Of a stretch of DNA of 16,929 nucleotides, positions 7,432 to 14,013 are shown in pieces. A program made the translations under genes and the position numbers. Positions within the stretch are counted from its first letter, which is position 1. The number at the start of each line of letters is the position of its first letter. The notes under the pieces are model-generated. The model ran no database searches, was not told the DNA's origin, and was given only the letters and a program-made list of their open reading frames with translations. Source of the stretch: an uncultured Clostridia bacterium (GTDB lineage: Bacteria; Bacillota; Clostridia; Christensenellales; Aristaeellaceae); NCBI GenBank assembly GCA_946410395.1, contig CAMKAE010000020.1:1-16929 (forward strand), in the 5' to 3' direction.

Positions 7432-7485
7432 GAGCCTGTTCAACCGGCGGCAGCAGCCCCGGAAACCATCAGAGGAGGAAAAGAT

Positions 7486-8616
7486 ATGAAAAAGTTCATC
7501 GCTCTGGTTCTGGCTCTGGCCATGATCGCCTGCATGACCGTCTCTGCCCTGGCTGAGGACGTGGTCCTGACCATCGCGCACATCGGCCCCGAAACCGGCC
7601 CCGCCGCCGTGTACGGTCTGGCCACCTCCCGCGGCGCGAAGATCGCCGCCGACGAGATCACCGCCGCGGACAACGGCATCACCGTGGTCCTGCTGGACGA
7701 GGATGACGCCCACGACGCCGAGAAGTCCGTCAACGCTTACAACACCGTGCTGGACAACGGCGCCCAGATGATTATCGGCACCACCACCACCACGCCCTGC
7801 ATCGCCGTGGCCACCCTGGCCTATGACGAGCGCGTGTTCATGCTGACGCCCTCCGCGTCCTCCACCGACGTCACCAGCGGCCGCGACAACGTGTATCAGG
7901 TGTGCTTCACCGATCCGGCCCAGGGCGCCGCTTCCGCGCAGTACATCGCCCAGAACGGCCTGCCCACCAAGATCGCCGTGATCTACAACAACGCCGACGC
8001 TTATTCCACCGGCATCTATGAGACCTTCATGGCCGAAGCGCCCGCGCTGGGCCTGGAAGTGGTCTCCATCACCACCTTCACCGACAACTCCAACTTCACC
8101 TCTCAGGTGTCCGCCGCCCAGTCTGCCGGCGCCGAGCTGGTGTTCCTGCCCATCTACTACACCCCCGCTTCCCTGATCCTGCAGACCGCCGCCAATGCCG
8201 GCTACAAGCCCGTGTTCTTCGGCGTGGACGGCATGGACGGCATCCTGTCCATCGACGGCTTTGACACCTCCCTGGCCGAGGGTGTCATGCTGCTGACCCC
8301 CTTCTCCGCCGACGCCGAGGACGAGAAGACCGTCAACTTCGTGAAGTCCTACAAGGATCTGTACGGCGAGGTTCCGAACCAGTTCGCCGCCGACGCCTAT
8401 GACGGTGTCTACGCGCTGGTGGAAGCCGCAAAGGTGGCCGGCGTTCAGACCGGCGACAAGGCTGAGGATGTCTGCGACGCGATGATCGCCGCCATGCAGC
8501 AGATCACCTACGAGGGCGTGACCGGCACCATGACCTGGGACGCCACCGGCGCCGTCTCCAAGACCCCCACCGCCGTCGTCATCGAGAACGGCGTCTACGT
8601 GGGCTTCGACAAGTAA
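7486..8616 (+). CDS. livJ: Branched-chain amino acid ABC transporter, substrate-binding protein
   Basis: This 376-residue protein belongs to the periplasmic-binding-protein type I family (LivJ/LivK). It starts with an export signal: MKK, a hydrophobic core to about residue 15, and a likely signal peptidase I site after SALA (A23). C16 is a weak lipobox candidate (MIAC), so lipid anchoring is possible but not clear. The mature part opens with the family segment LTIAHIGPETGPAAVYG, and the ligand-region segments MLTPSASSTDV and VDGMDGI follow. The protein would capture Leu/Ile/Val or related hydrophobic amino acids outside the membrane and deliver them to LivHM. The ATG at 7486 is chosen because AGGAGG precedes it and the signal peptide begins there; the open frame further upstream runs through the promoter. 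A strong terminator follows, so livJ is probably made in excess over the rest of the transporter. Confidence 0.94.
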   Translation: MKKFIALVLALAMIACMTVSALAEDVVLTIAHIGPETGPAAVYGLATSRGAKIAADEITAADNGITVVLLDEDDAHDAEKSVNAYNTVLDNGAQMIIGTTTTTPCIAVATLAYDERVFMLTPSASSTDVTSGRDNVYQVCFTDPAQGAASAQYIAQNGLPTKIAVIYNNADAYSTGIYETFMAEAPALGLEVVSITTFTDNSNFTSQVSAAQSAGAELVFLPIYYTPASLILQTAANAGYKPVFFGVDGMDGILSIDGFDTSLAEGVMLLTPFSADAEDEKTVNFVKSYKDLYGEVPNQFAADAYDGVYALVEAAKVAGVQTGDKAEDVCDAMIAAMQQITYEGVTGTMTWDATGAVSKTPTAVVIENGVYVGFDK

Positions 8617-8634
8617 TCATCCCGCAATCCCTGA

Positions 8635-8663
8635 TCCGCTTCCCCGCCGGGGAGGCGGATTTT
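8635..8663 (+). terminator. Rho-independent terminator after livJ
   Basis: An 11-bp stem (TCCGCTTCCCC pairing with GGGGAGGCGGA, one G-T pair) with a three-base GCC loop covers 8635-8659 and is followed by TTTT. It begins 18 bases after the livJ stop. Partial read-through here would set the usual excess of binding protein over membrane and ATPase subunits. Confidence 0.85.
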
Positions 8664-8707
8664 CCGTACGCAGCCGTTTTTATTCGGTATTTTTTCCGCT
8701 CCGGCTA

Positions 8708-8736
8708 TGGACTGTCTTCCGGGAATATGCTAACAT
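8708..8736 (+). promoter_or_regulatory. Possible promoter for livHMGF
   Basis: An extended -10 (TGC then TAACAT at 8731-8736) has a weak -35 match, TGGACT at 8708-8713, with 17-base spacing. It lies between the livJ terminator and the livH ATG in a stretch less GC-rich than the genes. It would allow livHMGF expression in addition to read-through from livJ. The match is modest. Confidence 0.35.
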
Positions 8737-8785
8737 GATATGTCATCAGGTTGTCAAACCGGAGCTACGAAAGGTTGATTGATCG

Positions 8786-9763
8786 ATGGACATCATGAGC
8801 GTGATCATCAACGGTCTGAGTATCGGCAGCATCTATGCCATCATCGCCCTGGGCTACACCATGGTGTACGGCATTGCCAAGATGCTCAACTTTGCCCATG
8901 GCGATGTGATCATGGTGGGCGCCTACACCTTCTTTGCCGCCGCCCATGCCCGGAACCTGAACGGGCCGGGCGGTCCGTTTGCCGCGGTGCTGATTGCCAT
9001 TGTTCTGTGCGCCCTGCTGGGCATGGCCATTGAGTTCCTGGCCTACCGCTCTCTGCGCCAGGCGCCCTCCCTGGCCGTGCTGATCACAGCCATCGGCGTC
9101 AGCTACCTGCTCCAGAACGTCATGCAGACCGTCATGTCCCTGGACGGCGTGGACCGCTTCTTCAAGAACGTGCTGGGCGTCGTGATCAGCGAAAACAACG
9201 ACAAGCCGATTTTCGGCGCGGACACCAAGATGATCACCGACCTGGTGAACATGCAGGCCCTGGACATCCACCTGAGCGATACCCTGACCATTCCGGGCCT
9301 GGCCATCGTCACCATCGCGGTGAACATGCTCATCGTGGTGCTGCTGAGCCTGTTTGTCAATTACACCAAGATGGGCAAGGCCATGCGCAGCGTGTCCGAG
9401 GACAGAAGCGCCGCGCAGCTGATGGGCATCAACGTCAACCGGACCATCACCGTCACCTTTGCCATCGGCTCCGGACTGGCCGCCATCGCGGGCATTCTGT
9501 ACTGCGCGTTTCCCCATGAGCTGGTGCCCACCACGGGTTCCATTCCGGGCATCAAGGCCTTTATCGCGGCTGTCATCGGCGGCATCGGCTCCATCCCCGG
9601 AGCGCTCATCGGCGGCCTGCTGCTGGGCCTGGTGGAGCAGCTGAGCCGCTCTTTCCTCCCGGTCACGGAGCTGACGGACGCCGTGGTCTATTCCGTGCTG
9701 ATCATCGTGCTGCTCTTCCGGCCCACCGGTCTGCTGGGCAAGAAGATCCACGAGAAAGTCTGA
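8786..9763 (+). CDS. livH: Branched-chain amino acid ABC transporter, permease LivH
   Basis: This 325-residue inner-membrane permease has about eight hydrophobic segments. LivH signatures are present in order: GLSIGSIYAIIALGYTMVYG with MLNFAHGDVIMVGAY at the N-terminus, the cytoplasmic coupling segment RSVSEDRSAAQLMGINV that contacts the ATPases, and IAAVIGGIGSIPGALIGG near the C-terminus. It pairs with LivM to form the channel. The ATG at 8786 is preceded by a weak Shine-Dalgarno (AAAGG, about 12 bases off); an in-frame ATG at 8795 is an alternative start. The gene follows livJ after 169 bases that hold a terminator and a possible promoter, and livM starts 12 bases after its stop. Confidence 0.94.
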   Translation: MDIMSVIINGLSIGSIYAIIALGYTMVYGIAKMLNFAHGDVIMVGAYTFFAAAHARNLNGPGGPFAAVLIAIVLCALLGMAIEFLAYRSLRQAPSLAVLITAIGVSYLLQNVMQTVMSLDGVDRFFKNVLGVVISENNDKPIFGADTKMITDLVNMQALDIHLSDTLTIPGLAIVTIAVNMLIVVLLSLFVNYTKMGKAMRSVSEDRSAAQLMGINVNRTITVTFAIGSGLAAIAGILYCAFPHELVPTTGSIPGIKAFIAAVIGGIGSIPGALIGGLLLGLVEQLSRSFLPVTELTDAVVYSVLIIVLLFRPTGLLGKKIHEKV

Positions 9764-9764
9764 G

Positions 9765-9770
9765 AGGGGG
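9765..9770 (+). promoter_or_regulatory. Ribosome binding site choosing the livM start
   Basis: AGGGGG sits five bases before the ATG at 9776 and eight before the ATG at 9779. A GTG at 9770 lies inside this site and so is not a plausible start. Confidence 0.6.
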
Positions 9771-9775
9771 TGCCG

Positions 9776-11284
9776 ATGATGCAAAACAACGCTTCCGCAT
9801 TGCAGGAATCCGTCCGGAGACGGTCCCGCGCCTTCTCGCCCAAAGCCCGGCACATCCTGTACAAGTCCTTCACTTTCCTGCTGGTGACGCTTGCCTTTGT
9901 GATCTTTTATGACTGGCTCTGTGAGGGGCCCGTGTCCGGTCTGTTCGCCATGGGCAAGATCAGCCGGTCCGTAAAAGGCTATTTCGTGCCGGTCTGCGCC
10001 TGGGTGGTAGCCGCTGTCTCGCTGAACCTGGTGGTCGGCTTCTCCGGCGAGCTCTCCCTGGGCCACGCGGGCTTCATGAGCATCGGTTACTCCACCGGCA
10101 TCGTGGTCTATAACCTGCTGACGAAGGGTTATGGCTGGGAGAACATCTACCTGAGCATGGCCGTGACCATGCTCGCCGCGGGCCTGATGGCCGGGATCAT
10201 CGGTTTCCTGGTGGGCATCCCTGTGCTTCGCCTGCGTGGCGACTACCTGGCCATCGTCACGCTGGCCTGCGCGGAGATCATCAAGTCGCTGCTGCAGTGC
10301 CTTTATGTGTCGCTGGACACCACAGACGGCGTGCGCCTGCTCTTTGCCTTCCCTAAGAACACGCTGACCGGCGGCACGGCCCTGCTCAAGGGGCCTACTG
10401 CCTCAGCGCCCATCGGCACCAAGGGCACCACCACCGACCTCCCGGCCCTGTACATCATCGGCTTTGCCCTGGTGATCCTCACCCTGTTCGTCGTCTTCAA
10501 CCTCACGGATTCCCGCACCGGCCGGGCCATCAAGTCCACCCGTGACAACCGCATCGCAGCGGAATCCATGGGCATTCCCGTGACCCGGCACAAGATGATC
10601 GCCTTTGTCACCGCCGCCGTGCTGGCCGGCATGGCCGGCGCCCTGCTTGCAAACAAGTCCACCTATCAGCCCGCCAACTTCAACCTGGACATGTCCATCA
10701 TGGTGCTGGTGTATGTGGTGCTGGGCGGTCTGGGCAATGTGCTGGGCACCATCTTCTCCACCACGGCCCTCTATATTCTGCCCGAAGAGCTCCGGTTCAT
10801 GAAGGACTACCGGATGCTGGTCTACGCCCTGGTGCTGATCTTTGCCATGGTGCTCTCCAACAACCCGGTCATCAAGGGCTGGGTCACCTCCATCGTCTCC
10901 CTGGTCAAACGGCGCAGGAAATCCATCAATCTCTTCGCGGAGGAATCCCGCAACGCCTTCGCTGCCGGGGATGACGCCCAGGGCGCAAACGCCCGCGAGG
11001 TCCTGGTGATTGAGGATGCGGGAGAAAACGAAACGGCGGTGCAGCCTGAGGCTGCTGAACCTGACAGCAATCAGGCGGAGCTTCCTGAAGAAGTGCCCGC
11101 GGAAGCGCTCGCGGCGCAGGCGGGCGGCCGCCTCACCCTGGAGCGGCTGTACACCGCGGACGGTACGCCGCTGGACGACGAGACGCAGCGCCGCATCGAA
11201 TTGGGCCTGATGCTCTATGAGGCTTACGTCGACAGCGGTAAAGGCAAGAAAAAGGGCAAGAAGAAAGGGGGCGGAAAGGCATGA
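9776..11284 (+). CDS. livM: Branched-chain amino acid ABC transporter, permease LivM with long C-terminal tail
   Basis: This 502-residue permease is clearly longer than most LivM proteins (about 300-430). The membrane core contains the family motifs SLNLVVGFSGELSLGHAG, LRLRGDYLAIVTLA and TRDNRIAAESMGI, and ends in GGLGNVLGTIFSTTALYI and one more helix. From about K378 a cytoplasmic tail of some 125 residues follows. It has a basic RRRK start, a long acidic Ala/Glu/Pro-rich stretch, a short segment that may fold (LERLYTADGTPLDD onward), and a Lys/Gly-rich end (GKGKKKGKKKGGGKA). I know of no domain that matches the tail. ATG 9776 (or 9779) is chosen from the Shine-Dalgarno at 9765-9770. The stop overlaps the livG start as ATGA. 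LivM function is secure; the tail's role is unknown. Confidence 0.92.
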   Translation: MMQNNASALQESVRRRSRAFSPKARHILYKSFTFLLVTLAFVIFYDWLCEGPVSGLFAMGKISRSVKGYFVPVCAWVVAAVSLNLVVGFSGELSLGHAGFMSIGYSTGIVVYNLLTKGYGWENIYLSMAVTMLAAGLMAGIIGFLVGIPVLRLRGDYLAIVTLACAEIIKSLLQCLYVSLDTTDGVRLLFAFPKNTLTGGTALLKGPTASAPIGTKGTTTDLPALYIIGFALVILTLFVVFNLTDSRTGRAIKSTRDNRIAAESMGIPVTRHKMIAFVTAAVLAGMAGALLANKSTYQPANFNLDMSIMVLVYVVLGGLGNVLGTIFSTTALYILPEELRFMKDYRMLVYALVLIFAMVLSNNPVIKGWVTSIVSLVKRRRKSINLFAEESRNAFAAGDDAQGANAREVLVIEDAGENETAVQPEAAEPDSNQAELPEEVPAEALAAQAGGRLTLERLYTADGTPLDDETQRRIELGLMLYEAYVDSGKGKKKGKKKGGGKA

Positions 11285-12147
11285 CGGAGCGGCAGGAAAA
11301 GCAAACCCGGCACTCTGACACCCGCATGGTCCCCTACCCCTCCAAAGCCATTGTCCCCGAGCGCGACCTGAACGTTGCCCCGATCCTGGAAACCCATCAC
11401 CTGGGCATCCAGTTTGGCGGCCTCAAGGCCGTGGATGATTTCAATCTCATCATCGGGCGCTCGGAGATCGCCGGTCTGATCGGCCCCAACGGCGCCGGCA
11501 AGACCACGGTCTTCAACATGCTCACAAAGGTGTATGAGCCCACCGAGGGCTCTGTCATCTTCGACGGCAAGGACATGATGGGCAAGAGCATCGTCCAGGC
11601 CTCCAAGCTGGGCATAGCCCGCACCTTCCAGAATATCCGCCTCTTCAACCAGATGACGGTCGAGGAGAACGTGCGCATCGGCCTCCACAACCAGATCAAG
11701 TACACCACCGCCACGGCGCTGCTGCGGCTGCCCAACTTCTGGATCAAGGAGCACCGCCAGCACAAGCGGGCGCTGGAGCTGCTGTCCATCTTTGGCATGG
11801 AGGGCATGGCGGATGTCCGTGCGGGGAGCCTGCCCTACGGCGCCCAGCGGCGGCTGGAGATCGTCCGCGCCTTGGCCACCGGCCCCAAGCTCCTGCTGCT
11901 CGACGAGCCCGCGGCCGGCATGAACCCGCATGAGACCGAGGAGCTGATGAACACCATCGCCCGGATCCGGGACGAGTTCAACATCGCCATCCTCCTGATC
12001 GAGCACGACATGAGCCTGGTCATGGGCGTCTGCGAGGGCATCTGTGTGCTGAACTTCGGCAAGGTCATCGCCAAGGGCACCGCCCGGGAGATCCAGAACA
12101 ATCCCGTGGTCATCGAAGCCTACCTGGGCAAGCAGAAGGAGGGCTGA
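11281..12147 (+). CDS. livG: Branched-chain amino acid ABC transporter, ATPase LivG
   Basis: This 288-residue ABC ATPase has Walker A GPNGAGKT at residues 68-75, the LivG-type signature LPYGAQRR at 184-191 (most relatives read LPYGQQRR), Walker B LLLLDEP with D208/E209, and the switch histidine in LLIEHDMSLVM. The insert of LivG proteins (NQIKYTTATALLRLP region) is present. An unusual N-terminal stretch of about 34 residues comes before the normal start of the fold (ILETHHLGIQFGG). The ATG at 11281 overlaps the livM stop (ATGA) and is preceded by purine-rich GGGGGCGGAAAGG. The next in-frame ATG (11326) has no clear ribosome binding site. LivG and LivF form the ATP-driven motor of the importer. 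Confidence 0.94.
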   Translation: MTERQEKQTRHSDTRMVPYPSKAIVPERDLNVAPILETHHLGIQFGGLKAVDDFNLIIGRSEIAGLIGPNGAGKTTVFNMLTKVYEPTEGSVIFDGKDMMGKSIVQASKLGIARTFQNIRLFNQMTVEENVRIGLHNQIKYTTATALLRLPNFWIKEHRQHKRALELLSIFGMEGMADVRAGSLPYGAQRRLEIVRALATGPKLLLLDEPAAGMNPHETEELMNTIARIRDEFNIAILLIEHDMSLVMGVCEGICVLNFGKVIAKGTAREIQNNPVVIEAYLGKQKEG

Positions 12148-12149
12148 GC

Positions 12150-12872
12150 ATGTCGGAGAACAAGCGGCGCATCCTCTCCGTGGAGGACATCCATGTGTTC
12201 TACGGCGCGATCCACGCCATCAAGGGCGTCTCCCTGGAGGTGTTCGAGGACGAGATCGTGACCCTGATCGGGGCCAACGGCGCGGGCAAGTCCACAACGC
12301 TCAACGCCATCACCGGCCTGCTCAAGCCCCGCAGCGGCAAGATCATCTATGAGGACAAAGTCATCAGCGGCAAGAAGGCCTCGAAGATCGTGCCCATGGG
12401 CCTCTCGCTGTGCCCGGAGGGCCGCCGGATCTTCCAGCAGCTCACCGTGCGGGAAAACCTGGACATGGGCGGCTACACCCGCAGCCGCGCCGAGATCCGG
12501 ACGTCCATGGATGAGATGTTCGAGCGCTTCCCCCGCCTCAAGGAGCGCGAGCGGCAGGTGGCGGGCACCCTCTCCGGCGGCGAGCAGCAGATGCTCGCCA
12601 TGGCCCGGGCGCTGATGGCTCGGCCCAAGCTGCTGATGCTCGACGAGCCCTCCATGGGCCTGGCCCCGATCCTGGTGGAGCAGATCTTCGACATCATCCG
12701 GGAGCTCCACGGCAGCGGCGTGACCATCCTGCTGGTCGAGCAGAACGCCCGCATGGCCCTGTCCGTGGCAGACCGGGCCTACGTCATGGAGACCGGCGTC
12801 ATCACCATGACCGGCAAGGCCGGCGCCCTGCTGCACAACGACGCGGTCCAGAAGGCTTATCTGGGCAACTGA
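12150..12872 (+). CDS. livF: Branched-chain amino acid ABC transporter, ATPase LivF
   Basis: This 240-residue ABC ATPase is of normal length for LivF. Walker A GANGAGKS is at 41-48, the signature LSGGEQQML starts at 141, Walker B LLMLDEPSMGL has D165/E166, and the switch histidine position is replaced by Q in LLVEQNARMAL, as is normal for LivF. The N-terminal VEDIHVFYGAIHAIKGVSLEV is also typical of the family. The start follows the livG stop by two bases, with AAGGAGGG just upstream, so translation is coupled. LivF pairs with LivG under the LivHM channel. A hairpin terminator begins directly after the stop. Confidence 0.95.
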   Translation: MSENKRRILSVEDIHVFYGAIHAIKGVSLEVFEDEIVTLIGANGAGKSTTLNAITGLLKPRSGKIIYEDKVISGKKASKIVPMGLSLCPEGRRIFQQLTVRENLDMGGYTRSRAEIRTSMDEMFERFPRLKERERQVAGTLSGGEQQMLAMARALMARPKLLMLDEPSMGLAPILVEQIFDIIRELHGSGVTILLVEQNARMALSVADRAYVMETGVITMTGKAGALLHNDAVQKAYLGN

Positions 12873-12922
12873 AAAATCGCGCTTTCCCCCGGCGAATCAC
12901 CGCTGAAGGAAAGCGCTTTTTT
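12872..12922. terminator. Bidirectional terminator between livF and mnmA
   Basis: GCGCTTTCC (12879-12887) pairs with GGAAAGCGC (12908-12916), with a 20-base loop region between. On the plus strand six T follow (12917-12922). On the minus strand the same hairpin is followed by five T (complement of AAAAA at 12872-12876). It therefore can end both convergent units, livJHMGF and the mnmA operon, in about 50 bases. Confidence 0.8.
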
Positions 12923-12924
12923 CT

Positions 12925-14013
12925 TTATGTGACCTGTCCGACGTCCGGGACCGTGTCGACGATGCCGCCGCCCAGGCAGCGCTCGCCTTGATACAGCACC
13001 GCGCTCTGGCCCGGCGTCACGGCCCGCTGCGGCGTCTCGGCGCGCAGGTACAGTCTGCCGTCGCGCACCTCCGCCTCCACCGGCTGGTCCGCCTGCCGGT
13101 AACGGTACTTGCAGGTGCAGCGGAAGGGCACACCCTCCGCCGGCGTCTCCGCCACCCAGGTGACGTCCGTGCACTCCGCCCGGGTGGACCACAGCATCGG
13201 ATGATCCTCGCCCTGGGCTACCAGCAGGCGGTTGCGCGCCAGATCCTTGCCAATCACGAACCAACTGCGGCCGTCGCCGCACCCGCCGATCCCCAGCCCC
13301 CGGCGCTGGCCCAGGGTGTAATACATCAGCCCGTCGTGATGCCCGACCGTCTTTCCCTCGGGCGAGACCATGTCCCCCGGCCTGGCGGGCAGGTAGGTGC
13401 TCAGGAAAGCTTTGAAGTTCCGCTCCCCGATGAAGCAAACGCCGGTGGAGTCTTTTTTTCTGCTGACCGGCAAGCCGCTCTCCGACGCGATGCGGCGCAC
13501 CTCGGCCTTGGTCAGGCCGCCCACGGGGAAGATGGCCTTGCGCAGCTGCTCGGCGTGCACCATGTAGAGGAAATAGCTCTGATCCTTGTTCGGGTCCGCG
13601 CCCCGGAGCAGGTGGCCGTCGGCGTCCGTGCGCACGAAATGGCCCGTGGCCATCTTCTCCCCCTCCAGCTGCATGGCCAGGTCCAGAAAAGCCTTGAACT
13701 TGATCTCCCGGTTGCACAGCACGTCCGGGTTCGGGGTCCTCCCGGCCTCGTATTCCCTCAGGAAGTCCTGAAACACCCGGTCCATGTATTCCTGTGCGAA
13801 GTTGACGGAGTAATACGGAATGCCGATGCGGTCGCACACATCCCGGACATCCGCCCAGTCGTCCACCGCGCTGCAGACGCCGTTCTCGTCGGTCTCCTCC
13901 CAGTTGTTCATGAACACGCCGATCACATCCCAGCCCTGCCTCTTGAGCAGCAGCGCGGAAACCGCGGAGTCCACCCCGCCGGACATGCCCACCACAACCC
14001 TGTTCCTGATCAT
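12925..14013 (-). CDS. mnmA: tRNA-specific 2-thiouridylase MnmA
   Basis: This 362-residue enzyme thiolates U34 in the wobble position of tRNA for Lys, Glu and Gln, using ATP and a persulfide sulfur donor. The PP-loop SGGVDS is at residues 11-16. The two catalytic cysteines are C100 (NPDVLCNREIKF) and C193 (STGVCFIGERNF). GRTPNPD, KDQSYFLY and LGQRRGLGIGG are further MnmA landmarks, and the C-terminal beta-barrel region is complete. The start ATG shares one base with the stop of the preceding HAD-tmk gene (TAATG), with GGAGG upstream inside that gene, which indicates coupled translation. It is the last gene of the minus-strand operon. Its sulfur donor (a cysteine desulfurase) is not in the window. 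Confidence 0.96.
   Translation of the reverse strand: MIRNRVVVGMSGGVDSAVSALLLKRQGWDVIGVFMNNWEETDENGVCSAVDDWADVRDVCDRIGIPYYSVNFAQEYMDRVFQDFLREYEAGRTPNPDVLCNREIKFKAFLDLAMQLEGEKMATGHFVRTDADGHLLRGADPNKDQSYFLYMVHAEQLRKAIFPVGGLTKAEVRRIASESGLPVSRKKDSTGVCFIGERNFKAFLSTYLPARPGDMVSPEGKTVGHHDGLMYYTLGQRRGLGIGGCGDGRSWFVIGKDLARNRLLVAQGEDHPMLWSTRAECTDVTWVAETPAEGVPFRCTCKYRYRQADQPVEAEVRDGRLYLRAETPQRAVTPGQSAVLYQGERCLGGGIVDTVPDVGQVT

Noticed and set aside
7099..7485. N-terminal extension of livJ from an upstream start
   Set aside because: It covers azlC and the livJ promoter, and the signal peptide begins exactly at 7486 after AGGAGG.
7531..7536. Lipoprotein cysteine in LivJ (C16)
   Set aside because: The lipobox MIAC is atypical, and a good signal peptidase I site (SALA) follows at residue 23. 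It is left as a remote alternative only.
8765..10066. Minus-strand open frame opposite livH and the livM start
   Set aside because: The translation is His/Asp/Gly/Gln-rich and lacks motifs, while the plus strand encodes conserved permeases.
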